Positions 7,908 through 15,892 are shown, counted from the first letter of the stretch. The stretch: DNA of 64,000 nucleotides from Robiginitalea sp. SC105 (GCF_014243345.1 NZ_JACLZF010000002.1:1302001-1366000), one strand, 5' to 3'. Numbers and translations: made by a program. Notes: a model not told the origin generated them from the sequence alone.

Positions 7908-8555
7908 ATGGATCGACCAATTACAACACAGAAAATAGCACGAAAGAGATTCCTTTTAGAATCCCTTGCGTTATTACTTATAATTTGTTCTCCCTTTCTG
8001 TTTAAACTTCATCAATATTTCCCGAAAACTGAAGGAGTTAATTTTGAATTTTTTGGTTTAGTAATTGACAGCAATGGCTTTGCCGATGTAAGCACGTATA
8101 TGTGGTTTTTAATAGGAAAAATAATTCCTATGTACCTTTTAACCATATGGTTTTTTACTTGTAAACATTGGTGGTACCATATTCTTTTGATCCCCATATG
8201 TATGTATGCATTTCAACTCTTTGAAGTAGTCTATTCTACGGACGATGTTGTTGATACGGACAATATTCTCTGGTTGCTACCTATATGTATGGTTGTAATT
8301 CCTTTTGTATATTTCATTAGGCTTAAACTTTTTGATAAGTATGTACATGGAATAGATTTGGAAGCAATGAACGCTGAGCTAAAATATTATAAGGACAAGG
8401 AGCAAGAACAACTGAAGAAAGTAGGAATTAACATCAATGTAGATCCAATAGATGACTCAAATGTGGCAGTGAACGATCTTTCGGATAAAACGCCTAGGAG
8501 AGCACTAAATCGGATTTTCAATAGCCTACAGCACTCCCTAAAAAGCCTGTTCTAA
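7908..8555 (+). CDS. Membrane protein of unknown function, single 4-TM domain
   Basis: 215 residues, AT-rich. Four hydrophobic segments lie between residues about 15 and 145: LLESLALLLIICSPFLF, a middle pair around MWFLIGKIIPMYLLTIWFF and HILLIPICMYAFQLF, and LWLLPICMVVIPFVYFI. A soluble C-terminal tail of about 70 residues follows, charged and then basic. The landmark HWW-x7-PI-x2-Y-x-(F/Y)Q is shared with the second half of the 359-residue protein at 5742. I do not recognise the family. A perfect terminator follows the gene, so it is a separate transcription unit from ald. Confidence 0.72.
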   Translation: MDRPITTQKIARKRFLLESLALLLIICSPFLFKLHQYFPKTEGVNFEFFGLVIDSNGFADVSTYMWFLIGKIIPMYLLTIWFFTCKHWWYHILLIPICMYAFQLFEVVYSTDDVVDTDNILWLLPICMVVIPFVYFIRLKLFDKYVHGIDLEAMNAELKYYKDKEQEQLKKVGININVDPIDDSNVAVNDLSDKTPRRALNRIFNSLQHSLKSLF

Positions 8556-8576
8556 AAAGGCGAACCCAACAGTAGT

Positions 8577-8603
8577 AAAAGAGGACCCTGGTCCTCTTTT
8601 TTT
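8577..8603 (+). terminator. Rho-independent terminator between the AT-rich block and ald
   Basis: AAAA-GAGGAC-CCTG-GTCCTC-TTTTTTT: a perfect 6-bp GC-rich stem extended by A-T pairs, with a T-run. It could work in both directions. It marks the right edge of the AT-rich block. Confidence 0.88.
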
Positions 8604-8631
8604 GATTGCGGTAGATTATGCCATTTTATTG

Positions 8632-8639
8632 TACTTTTG
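8632..8639 (+). promoter_or_regulatory. -7 promoter element for ald
   Basis: TACTTTTG fits TAnnTTTG, with a TTG at 8606-8608 23 nt upstream. It lies just after the terminator and 37 nt before the ald ATG. Confidence 0.55.
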
Positions 8640-8676
8640 ATAGAAGACCCAAGCAGTAGTTTACGACACAGGGCCT

Positions 8677-9873
8677 ATGGACCAACCTTCTTCTCCCTTC
8701 AGCAAACAGCAGTTACTCCCTCAGGAAGAAAAGCTGGAAGTCCTCCAGCAAAAGGGCGAGTTATTTATCGGTATCCCCAAAGAGAGCCTGTACCAGGAGA
8801 AACGCATTTGCCTTACGCCCGATGCGGTAGGGGCCATTGTAGCCCACGGGCACAGGGTGCTCATTGAGTCGGGTGCCGGCGAAGGCGCCAGTTTTTCGGA
8901 CCTGGACTATACCAATGCCGGGGCCAGGATTACCCGTGACACCAAAAAGGTGTTCGGTTGCCCGCTGATCCTCAAGGTGGAGCCCCCTACCCTTTCGGAA
9001 GTTGAACAGATCAACCCCCAGAGTACGATTATATCCGCACTGCAGATCAAGACGCGGGACAAGGAATATTTTGAGACCCTGGCCAAAAAGCGGATAACCG
9101 CCATCGCCTTTGAGTACATCCGTGACGACGACGGCAAATACCCGGCCGTCCGTTCCCTGAGTGAAATTGCGGGGATCTCCTCTGTACTGATCGCGGCCGA
9201 GATTATGGCGGCCGACCAGGGCAACGGCATGATGTTCGGGAACATCAGCGGGGTGCCCCCGGTGGAAGTAGTGATCCTGGGCGCGGGGACGGTTGGGGAA
9301 TTTGCGGCGCGCTCCGCCCTGGGGCTTGGCGCCAACGTCAAGATTTTTGACAACTCCATTACCAAACTCCGAAACATACAGACCAACCTGAACAGGCCCC
9401 TTTATACCTCCACCCTCCAACCCAAAAACCTGCTGAAAGCCCTGAAGCGTTGCGATGTGGCCATTGGCGCCGTTCGGGGAAAGGACCGCTCCCCCATCCT
9501 GGTTTCGCAGACCATGGTCGAAAACATGAAGAAGGGCTCGGTGATCATCGACGTGAGTATCGATATGGGCGGCTGCTTCGAAACCAGCGAACTGACAACG
9601 CACAACAAGCCCACTTACAAAAAATACGGCGTCATCCACTATGCGGTCCCCAACATCCCGGCCCGCTACCCGAAAACGTCCTCGGTATCCATCAGCAATA
9701 TTTTCACCCCTTACCTGCTGAAGATCGGCGAAGACGGGGGGCTCGAAAATTCCCTGCGCTTTGACAAGGGCCTTCGCAATGGCCTCTATATGTACCACGG
9801 GATACTCACCAACCGCACGGTGGGCGAATGGTTCGGAATGAAGTTCAGCGATATCAACTTCCTTATTTTTTAA
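8677..9873 (+). CDS. ald: Alanine dehydrogenase
   Basis: NAD-dependent oxidative deamination of L-alanine to pyruvate and ammonia. 398 residues: an N-terminal AlaDh/PNT domain with PKESLYQEKRICLTPDAV (substrate-binding Arg/Lys), the catalytic-domain stretch ITAIAFEYIRDDDG, and a Rossmann fold with GAGTVGEFAARSALGLGANV around residue 205. An N-terminal extension of about 30 residues before GELFIGIPKES is usual for the flavobacterial enzyme. Composition returns to GC-rich here. The gene at 9875 follows after 1 nt, forming a two-gene unit often seen in flavobacteria. Confidence 0.95.
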   Translation: MDQPSSPFSKQQLLPQEEKLEVLQQKGELFIGIPKESLYQEKRICLTPDAVGAIVAHGHRVLIESGAGEGASFSDLDYTNAGARITRDTKKVFGCPLILKVEPPTLSEVEQINPQSTIISALQIKTRDKEYFETLAKKRITAIAFEYIRDDDGKYPAVRSLSEIAGISSVLIAAEIMAADQGNGMMFGNISGVPPVEVVILGAGTVGEFAARSALGLGANVKIFDNSITKLRNIQTNLNRPLYTSTLQPKNLLKALKRCDVAIGAVRGKDRSPILVSQTMVENMKKGSVIIDVSIDMGGCFETSELTTHNKPTYKKYGVIHYAVPNIPARYPKTSSVSISNIFTPYLLKIGEDGGLENSLRFDKGLRNGLYMYHGILTNRTVGEWFGMKFSDINFLIF

Positions 9874-9874
9874 T

Positions 9875-10252
9875 ATGTCCTTCCTGAAGCGGTTTGGTTA
9901 TTACGCCATTGGCTTGTCAGTGGGCCTGTTGTTCCTGGCTTTTTTCCTGCGCAGAAAGTCGGAGGAAACCGGGGTTGAATTCTGTTACCTGCCCAATTGC
10001 CGGGTATTGAAGGCCTTGCGGGAACAACCCCTGGAAGTAGACCCGGAAATACGTGCCAGGGTCGATACGCTGGCGGTGGCCTACCTGCTCAGGGAGGGCG
10101 ATGTGGAGTTCGACCTGAGTGACCCCCGCTCGGAACCTTGCGGCGTCTTTGTGGTAACCGGTGCTTTCGAGGAGGATTTATTCCAGCTCACCCTGGAACG
10201 GTGCGATTCCGTGACCCGGCTTACCCGGTACAACAGTGTCATGGAAGACTAA
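9875..10252 (+). CDS. Small membrane-anchored protein, DUF4258-like
   Basis: 125 residues. One N-terminal membrane segment (YYAIGLSVGLLFLAFFL) is followed by a soluble domain with two Cys (FCYLPNCRV) and the segment DTLAVAYLLREGDVEFDLSD, which resembles DUF4258 proteins seen after ald in flavobacteria; that family name is from memory. It starts 1 nt after the ald stop and is probably translationally coupled. Its end overlaps the convergent proline dehydrogenase by 4 nt. Function unknown. Confidence 0.7.
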   Translation: MSFLKRFGYYAIGLSVGLLFLAFFLRRKSEETGVEFCYLPNCRVLKALREQPLEVDPEIRARVDTLAVAYLLREGDVEFDLSDPRSEPCGVFVVTGAFEEDLFQLTLERCDSVTRLTRYNSVMED

Positions 10253-11415
10253 AGTTTCCGCCGCTTCCTTTCTTTTTTCAATAATTCGAGCTCCCTGCTG
10301 GTCTGCCCCGCAACCGAGGTGTTCTCCTCTGCACGGCGGATCAGGTAGGGCATTACATCTCGGACGGGCCCGAACGGCAGGTATTTGGCCACGTTGTAAC
10401 CCGCTTTGGCCAGGTTGAAACTGATGTTGTCGCTCATGCCGTAAAGCTGCCCAAACCAGATCCTCGGGTCGTTATTGTCAATGCCGGCTTCTTCCATCCA
10501 TTCCATGAGCTTGTAACTGCTTAGCTCGTTATGGGTGCCGGAGAAAAGGGAGACGGTTTCCAGGTTGTCCAGCCCGTACCGGACGGCTGCGTCAAAATTC
10601 TCATCCGTTTCCTTTTTGGAGCTGCAGATGGGGGTTGGATACCCCTTCTCCTCCGCCCTTTCGTTTTCCTTCTCCAGGTAGGCGCCCCGGACGACCTTGA
10701 CGCCGATCCGGTACCCGCCGCTCATGGCCCGCTCGTGCATGGCGCGAAAGTAATCCATCCGGTCCCAGCGGTACATCTGCAGCGTATTGAAGACGATGGT
10801 TTCTTTGGTATTGTAGGTCCGCATCATCTCTTCTACCAGGTCGTCGGCGGCATCCTGCATCCAGCTTTCCTCTGCATCGATCAGGAGGGAAACCCCAAGG
10901 TCATAGGCCTTTTTGCAGGTGGTGTCGAAGCGTTTGACCACCCGCTCCCACTCCGCTGCCTCGGAGGGGGTCAGCTGGTCGCCCCGGCTCTTCTTGACAA
11001 AAAGCCCGAAGCGGCCGTACCCGGTTGGTTTGAATACGGCAAAGGGCATGGCCTCCTTTTCCTTCACAAACTGAAGGATTTCCAGGGTCTTCGCCAGGGC
11101 ATCGTCCAGGGGGTCTTCCGAATCCTTGCCTTCCACCGAGTAATCCAGGACGGTGCATACCCCCTTTTCCCACATATGTTCCACCACCGGCATACAATCC
11201 TCCTCGCTGACGCCCCCGCAAAAATGGTCGAATACCGTGGTGCGGATAATCCCTTCGACGGGGAGCTTTGCCTTGATCGCAAAATTGGTTAGGCTCGTCC
11301 CGATCTTTACCAGCGGCTCATGGGAAATGAGCTTGAAGAGGTAGTAGGCGCGCTCCAATTCTGCATCGGATTTCAGTATAAAGGCTGTTTCGGTATTCTC
11401 AAAGATGCGCTTCAT
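10249..11415 (-). CDS. Proline dehydrogenase
   Basis: FAD-dependent oxidation of proline to pyrroline-5-carboxylate, first step of proline catabolism. 388 residues of TIM-barrel ProDH type, standalone rather than a PutA fusion. Visible are the conserved barrel elements SLLIDAEESWMQDAADDLV, the RIGVKVVRGAYLEKEN strand (Lys/Arg at the flavin) and the C-terminal YLIRRAEENTS, where the paired Arg bind the substrate carboxylate. ATG at 11415 gives the family start MKRIFENTETAF. A TATATTTG promoter element lies 23 nt upstream. Divergent from aroB. Confidence 0.93.
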   Translation of the reverse strand: MKRIFENTETAFILKSDAELERAYYLFKLISHEPLVKIGTSLTNFAIKAKLPVEGIIRTTVFDHFCGGVSEEDCMPVVEHMWEKGVCTVLDYSVEGKDSEDPLDDALAKTLEILQFVKEKEAMPFAVFKPTGYGRFGLFVKKSRGDQLTPSEAAEWERVVKRFDTTCKKAYDLGVSLLIDAEESWMQDAADDLVEEMMRTYNTKETIVFNTLQMYRWDRMDYFRAMHERAMSGGYRIGVKVVRGAYLEKENERAEEKGYPTPICSSKKETDENFDAAVRYGLDNLETVSLFSGTHNELSSYKLMEWMEEAGIDNNDPRIWFGQLYGMSDNISFNLAKAGYNVAKYLPFGPVRDVMPYLIRRAEENTSVAGQTSRELELLKKERKRRKL

Positions 11416-11437
11416 GCAATGCTGTTTCTGTAGGCCA

Positions 11438-11445
11438 CAAATATA
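11438..11445 (-). promoter_or_regulatory. -7 promoter element for proline dehydrogenase
   Basis: Minus-strand TATATTTG, an exact TAnnTTTG match, 23 nt before the ATG. Confidence 0.55.
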
Positions 11446-11509
11446 CTTAGACGGGTTGTAAAGATTTAATCAAAAAAAACGGTTATTTTGCCCGGAAAGC
11501 AATCCATCC

Positions 11510-12571
11510 ATGAATCCGATCCAGACGGCCTCCCACTCCGTCCATTTTGAGGAAGCGGCACTGGGGGCCCTGAAAACCCACCTGGAGGAAACCCCCTATT
11601 CCAGGATTTTCCTGTTGACGGACTCCAATACCTCGCGCCTGTGCAGACCGGTCCTCTGCGAAAATTTCCCGGAGGCCGGCCAATGGGTACACCTGGGGAT
11701 CCCTGCCGGGGAGGCACATAAGAATATCGAAAGCTGCACGGCTGTCTGGCAGGGGCTGTCCGAGAACGGGGCCGACCGGCAGAGCCTGCTGGTCAACCTG
11801 GGCGGGGGCGTGGTAACGGACCTGGGCGGTTTCGTGGCCTCCACCTACCAGCGGGGCATCCGGTTTATCAACATCCCCACCACCCTGCTATCCATGGTGG
11901 ATGCCTCGGTAGGCGGGAAAACCGGGGTGGACCTCGGGCCCCTCAAGAACCAGATCGGCGTGATCAACCAACCCGAGATGGTCCTCATATCCCCCACCTA
12001 CCTGGAGACCCTGGATGCCAGGGAACTTCGCAGCGGTTTTGCGGAAATGCTCAAGCACGGGCTGATTCGCGATGCGGGTTACTGGGAGGAACTGGCTGCC
12101 CTGGAATCCCCGGTGGAATCTATCCCGCACATCCGGCATTCCGTTGCCCTGAAAAATGAAGTGGTCCTGGCTGACCCTACAGAAAAGAACCTGCGGAAGA
12201 TCCTGAATTTCGGGCATACCCTGGGACATGCCATCGAATCCCATTTCCTGGGCCGGCCGGACCTTGAGCCCCTGCTCCACGGGGAAGCCATCGCGATCGG
12301 GATGATTATGGAGGCGTACATTTCCACGCGCATATCCGGGCTGGGTATGGACGAATGCAACCGGATCCGGGAGGGGTTGCTGAAATTTTTCCCAAAAACC
12401 CGGATACCGAAGCAGCAACAACCCGAAATCTTCCGTCTGCTGATCCACGATAAGAAAAACACGCACGGCCGGGTGCTTTTTTCCCTCCTGGAACGGATCG
12501 GAAAGGCCGTTTACAACCAGGAGGTACCTGCCGGGATCCTGGCAGAAGCCTTTGATTACTACAGGGATTAG
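11510..12571 (+). CDS. aroB: 3-dehydroquinate synthase
   Basis: Second step of the shikimate pathway: DAHP to 3-dehydroquinate, using NAD and a divalent metal. 353 residues. Seen are the NAD-binding GGGVVTDLGGFVASTYQRG, the active-site segment TTLLSMVDASVGGKTGVDLG, the metal ligands in RSGFAEMLKHGLI, and the metal His pair in FGHTLGHAIES and HGEAIAIGMIMEA. Length and motif order are standard for AroB rather than for the related 2-epi-5-epi-valiolone synthases. Confidence 0.95.
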   Translation: MNPIQTASHSVHFEEAALGALKTHLEETPYSRIFLLTDSNTSRLCRPVLCENFPEAGQWVHLGIPAGEAHKNIESCTAVWQGLSENGADRQSLLVNLGGGVVTDLGGFVASTYQRGIRFINIPTTLLSMVDASVGGKTGVDLGPLKNQIGVINQPEMVLISPTYLETLDARELRSGFAEMLKHGLIRDAGYWEELAALESPVESIPHIRHSVALKNEVVLADPTEKNLRKILNFGHTLGHAIESHFLGRPDLEPLLHGEAIAIGMIMEAYISTRISGLGMDECNRIREGLLKFFPKTRIPKQQQPEIFRLLIHDKKNTHGRVLFSLLERIGKAVYNQEVPAGILAEAFDYYRD

Positions 12572-12593
12572 CAGGTTGATACACTAAAACCCC

Positions 12594-12698
12594 GCGCTTC
12601 ACAACTCTTTTCTGCAACAGGCCTGAAAATCAATTAGATTCGACAGTAAGAACCTCCGGGTGTAGGCCCGGGCAACCAAACCTGTTGTTATGAAGCGC
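12594..12698 (+). promoter_or_regulatory. Possible RNA structure that pairs over the start codon of the next gene
   Basis: GCGCTTCACAAC (12594-12605) can pair with GTTG (12684-12687) and TGAAGCGC (12691-12698) around a 3-nt bulge, burying the ATG at 12690. A competing stem, CAACAGG (12615-12621) with CCTGTTG (12681-12687), would use the same GTTG and leave the ATG free. A small CCGGG/CCCGG hairpin (12656-12671) lies inside. No known riboswitch family is recognised. Confidence 0.3.
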
Positions 12699-12998
12699 AT
12701 TATCATCGATTACAAAAAACTCACCCAGGAGCTGGCTGCGGCACTCCTGCAGCGGTATCCTCAGGGATATGGAGATGAGGACGTGCTCACCTTTCGCAAT
12801 GCCAAGGGGGAATGGATAGAAGCTGTGGAACTACGCACTCCCGAGGCTCTTTACCTGGTGAAAATCGGCAAGGACTTAAACCGGCTCATGTCGGATTTCC
12901 TGTCCCTCGATGACGATACGGATGTTCCGTCAGAGGACCTGTTTGAATCCGAATACGACGGGTCCCTGGAAACCGACCTGCAATTGGAAGAAGACTGA
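12690..12998 (+). CDS. Conserved hypothetical protein, small acidic
   Basis: 102 residues. It opens with MKRIIIDYKKLTQELAAAL, then a segment with charged and aromatic residues (RYPQGYGDEDVLTFRNAKGE), a strand-like part around EALYLVKIGKDLN, and a very acidic C-terminus (clusters of Asp and Glu from residue 72). The pattern resembles a small conserved Bacteroidota family without assigned function. No membrane segment or signal peptide, so it is probably cytoplasmic. The leader has potential to fold over the start codon. Confidence 0.7.
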   Translation: MKRIIIDYKKLTQELAAALLQRYPQGYGDEDVLTFRNAKGEWIEAVELRTPEALYLVKIGKDLNRLMSDFLSLDDDTDVPSEDLFESEYDGSLETDLQLEED

Positions 12999-13008
12999 CC
13001 CCGGCAGC

Positions 13009-13533
13009 TTACTGATCCAGGTAGCGCTCCCGGATAATGTTGCGGTGGTGCCGCTGGTGGCCGCAGATAATGAACCCAATGGCTCCCAGGCTCATGGGCT
13101 TGCCGCTGGCCGTACCCTTCCAGCTGAGATCCTCCCTGGAGAAATCCCGGAACAGGGATAGTGTGGCCTGCCGCACTGCCTGGTACTCTTCCAGGTGCCT
13201 TTCGGCCGACCATTTCCCCGCAGGGCTGGCCCAAATCCACTCATCCTGTTCAAAGCCCGGCAACGGTGTAGCGTCTTTCCGCCCAAACCGCAGTGCCCTG
13301 TATTGAAAAACACGCTCGGTATCGTATACATGTCCCAGGCTTTCGGCCAGGGTCCACTTCCCGTCGGCATACCGGTACGACCACAGGTCCGGGGGGATGC
13401 TTTTGATGAATTCGGGGAAATTTCCCAGCTGCCGCCCCAGCATGGTCAGCAGGTCGGCATCGGGAGGCAGGGTATTCAGGTAGCCCTGGTAATACGCAGG
13501 GCAATCGGAGGAAGTCAGTTCGGAACGCTTCAT
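13009..13533 (-). CDS. DinB-family protein (putative metal-dependent hydrolase/transferase)
   Basis: 174 residues of the DinB/DUF664 four-helix bundle. The three metal-binding His expected in this fold can be placed in LAESLGHVYDTERVFQY and in the C-terminal FIICGHQRHHRNIIRERYL; the segment SAERHLEEYQAVRQATLSLF links them. Relatives include bacillithiol- and mycothiol-dependent transferases and damage-inducible DinB; the thiol or substrate here is not predictable. The gene lies 12 nt after the lrp-like gene on the same strand and may be co-transcribed with it. Confidence 0.85.
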   Translation of the reverse strand: MKRSELTSSDCPAYYQGYLNTLPPDADLLTMLGRQLGNFPEFIKSIPPDLWSYRYADGKWTLAESLGHVYDTERVFQYRALRFGRKDATPLPGFEQDEWIWASPAGKWSAERHLEEYQAVRQATLSLFRDFSREDLSWKGTASGKPMSLGAIGFIICGHQRHHRNIIRERYLDQ

Positions 13534-13545
13534 GGGCCCTGGCGG

Positions 13546-14025
13546 CTACAGTTCGTTGAAAATGGTGTGCATTAGCCGCTTCTTATCGTTGATACTCTCC
13601 TCCAGGGAAATCATGGTTTCCGTCCTGCTGATCCCCTCGATATCATCGATCTTGAAGATAATGTTCTTGGCGTGGTTGGTATCCTTTGCCCGGATCTTGC
13701 AGAAAATATTGAATTTCCCGGTGGTGATATGCGCAACGGTAACATTTGGTATCTGGGTAAGCCGCTCCAACACAAACTTGGTCTGGTGGGTCTTCTCCAG
13801 GAAAATCCCGACATAGGCGATAAAAGAATACCCGAGCTTGACGTAATCCAGAGTCAAAGAGCTGCCCCTGATGATCCCGGCTTCTTCCATTTTTTTAACC
13901 CGGACGTGGACCGTGCCGGCAGAAATCAGCAGCTTTTTTGCAATGTCAGTAAAGGGGGTACGGGTATTGTCGATCAGCATATCCAGGATCTGGTGATCGA
14001 TTTCGTCCAATTTAACTTTGCCCAT
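13546..14025 (-). CDS. Lrp/AsnC-family transcriptional regulator
   Basis: 159 residues. N-terminal winged HTH (KLDEIDHQILDMLIDNTRTP, recognition helix around ISAGTVHVRVKKMEEAG) and C-terminal RAM/AsnC ligand domain with YSFIAYVGIFLE and the NVTVAHITTGKFNIFCKI strand-turn-strand typical for amino-acid effector binding and octamer formation. ATG at 14025 is the natural family start. An AT-rich 90-nt gap separates it from the upstream M14 peptidase gene. The effector amino acid is unknown. Confidence 0.93.
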   Translation of the reverse strand: MGKVKLDEIDHQILDMLIDNTRTPFTDIAKKLLISAGTVHVRVKKMEEAGIIRGSSLTLDYVKLGYSFIAYVGIFLEKTHQTKFVLERLTQIPNVTVAHITTGKFNIFCKIRAKDTNHAKNIIFKIDDIEGISRTETMISLEESINDKKRLMHTIFNEL

Positions 14026-14116
14026 TTCAAAAAATTTTAAGCTAAAATAACCATTTAAGAAATATTACGCATCCAAACCAATGAAATTTTGAATATAATG
14101 CAATAAACCCTGCCGT

Positions 14117-15226
14117 TCACCCCTCGGTCAGCAATTTCTTAAGCCCCGGCTCCTGAAGGATTTCCGCCCGGTCTGAGGCGCGGGATGCATCCCATTCCCG
14201 ATGCCCGTAGCGCGCCTCGGACAAGCCTTCGGCCGGCCATTCGGGTACCCAGTGGATCCGGCCCTCCCTAAGCACTTCCCGGTACTGGATGGCGAGCACC
14301 TGGTCCGGCGCATAGCGGTCCGAAAGGTGCCCGGCATTTCTGATGCGTATATCCACCAGCTGTTTTCCATTTTCGGGAAGCGCCTGGTATTGGGCTGGCA
14401 GAAAGCCGTCAAAGGAACTGGACGCCACTCGCTTCAGGGCACTGAGCAACGCGTTGAATACAAAATACCTCGTGTGCTCCCGCTCATAGTCCCCCGGAAA
14501 ATGGCCGGCCTCGAACAGGAGGGTTGGTGTACCGGCCATCTGGAACTGGTCACCCACGCAATTCTCATTGAAACTGTCATCGTACCTGCCGATACCCCCC
14601 GGCAGGATCTCCCCGAGGTCTTCTGCCGTGGCGGCAATGAGCTGCATGGCCCGGATCCGGTTTACGGGAAGGCTGCGACTGCTGTCTGCCGAAGGAGCGA
14701 GGAAGGAAAGGGTGGCGGGTATGGGCGAGGCCCCGAGGCTGTAGATGGTCCGCTGGTCGTGCAGGTTAAAGCAATAATCCGGCCGAAAGGATTCATAACA
14801 GGACCTGAGGATGCGGCTCTCCGGCTGGGAAAGCACCCGGGCGTCCCGGTTCAGGTCCACGCCACTGGCATTCTCCCTTGTATACGACCTGGCTCCATCC
14901 GGATTCAGCATGGGGAGGATCTCCAGGGTTAGCTGCTCCTCCAGTGCATCCTTTTGGCCGGCAGTCTGACACAGGAAATTCAGGAGGTCCAGGACGGCTT
15001 TGGTGGTGGTGGATTCGTTGCCGTGCATCTGAGACCACATCAGTACCCGGACCGGTCCGTTGCCCCATCGCAGCCTGATTACCGGCAGGCCGTTTACGGA
15101 TTCCCCGGGCTGGTCCATCTGGATATTCCTGTCCGGGTTTTGCAGGGCCAGACTCAGGTGTTCCGGGGACAGGTACCGCCCGGAAACCGATTTGGATCGG
15201 AAGGATTCATAGTGAGAAAGGTCCAT
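14117..15226 (-). CDS. M14-family zinc carboxypeptidase-like protein
   Basis: 369 residues. Zinc ligands: His and Glu in MWSQMHGNESTTTKAV (HxxE) and the third His in DYCFNLHDQRTIY; the substrate-binding NPDGA-x-R and NRD segments lie between. The catalytic Glu is likely in TLLFEAGHFPGDYERE. No signal peptide is evident, so the protein may be cytoplasmic and act on small peptides or as a deacylase. Its promoter (-7 at 15247) is overlapped closely upstream by the palindrome TTTACATTTGTAAA, suggesting repression by the XRE protein encoded divergently at 15485. Confidence 0.9.
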   Translation of the reverse strand: MDLSHYESFRSKSVSGRYLSPEHLSLALQNPDRNIQMDQPGESVNGLPVIRLRWGNGPVRVLMWSQMHGNESTTTKAVLDLLNFLCQTAGQKDALEEQLTLEILPMLNPDGARSYTRENASGVDLNRDARVLSQPESRILRSCYESFRPDYCFNLHDQRTIYSLGASPIPATLSFLAPSADSSRSLPVNRIRAMQLIAATAEDLGEILPGGIGRYDDSFNENCVGDQFQMAGTPTLLFEAGHFPGDYEREHTRYFVFNALLSALKRVASSSFDGFLPAQYQALPENGKQLVDIRIRNAGHLSDRYAPDQVLAIQYREVLREGRIHWVPEWPAEGLSEARYGHREWDASRASDRAEILQEPGLKKLLTEG

Positions 15227-15484
15227 ATCGAAAATGGGTTGCCCTGCAAATTTAACCTTCTTAGATTTTACATTTGTAAATTATATGAGTAGCTTTCTGG
15301 GATGTAATTCCGCAGTATCACGAAGATGCTTTACAAATGTAAACAAGTAGATTCATCAAGTGTTTATAAAACTATTTATCAGATATTTATAAATTTTTAT
15401 CTAATCTTTTAATTGCATTAATAATATGTTTTTTATTCCCTGGTGACAGCCCGTTAAGGTCAGACCCGGCGTCAAATATTCACA
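15227..15484. promoter_or_regulatory. Divergent control region with two TTTACA-N2-TGTAAA operators
   Basis: AT-rich gap between the M14 gene and the XRE gene. It holds TTTACATTTGTAAA (15267-15280) and its exact reverse complement TTTACAAATGTAAA (15330-15343), 63 nt apart. The first is 13 nt upstream of the minus-strand -7 element TAAATTTG (15247-15254). A further AT-rich stretch near 15360-15410 contains TTTATAAA-like words. No gene is seen. Confidence 0.6.
15247..15254 (-). promoter_or_regulatory. -7 promoter element for the M14 peptidase
   Basis: Minus-strand TAAATTTG matches TAnnTTTG, 20 nt before the ATG at 15226. The adjacent palindrome covers the space between -7 and -33. Confidence 0.5.
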
Positions 15485-15847
15485 ATGGTAAATACAGAAT
15501 CCTTCATCAAACGGCTCGAGCAAATCCTCTCCTATTACGAGCAAACCGCCTCCGGTTTTGCCGATGAAATAGGAGTGCCCCGATCGAGTATTTCCCACTT
15601 GCTCAGCGGCAGGAATAAACCCAGCCTTGATTTTGTGATGAAGGTGATCCAGCGCTTTCCGGAAGTAAACCTCTACTGGCTGCTCAACGGCAAGGGTTCC
15701 TTCCCGGCCTCCCCTGTTGAGGTACCCGGTCCGTCCGAACCGGATCGATCAACTCCGGCTTCCCGGGAGGCAACCGAACGCCGGATCGACAAAATTGTGA
15801 TTTTCTATTCGGATGGCACCTTCGGGATTTTTCATCCGGAAGGATGA
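15485..15847 (+). CDS. XRE-family small repressor
   Basis: 120 residues. HTH at residues about 8-62: TASGFADEIGVPRSSISHLL with the recognition helix SSISHLLSGRNKPSLDFVMK, followed by EVNLYWLLNGKGSFP. A Pro/Ser-rich linker leads to a short basic C-terminal segment, KIVIFYSDGTFGIFHPEG, which could be a small dimerisation strand. The same layout occurs in the protein at 5343. The upstream region carries two copies of a 14-bp palindrome, the likely autoregulatory target; this pairing is inference. Confidence 0.8.
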   Translation: MVNTESFIKRLEQILSYYEQTASGFADEIGVPRSSISHLLSGRNKPSLDFVMKVIQRFPEVNLYWLLNGKGSFPASPVEVPGPSEPDRSTPASREATERRIDKIVIFYSDGTFGIFHPEG

Positions 15848-15892
15848 CCTTTTCAGGGGCGGGGTCGGGGCTAAGTTCTTATCTTTACCCCT

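Noticed and set aside
4795-8640. Integrase, transposase, tRNA target or flanking repeats at the AT-rich block
   Set aside because: I looked for them and saw none, so I do not call a mobile element.
8761-9798. A 345-codon minus-strand frame opposite ald
   Set aside because: Antisense shadow of ald without any recognisable domain.
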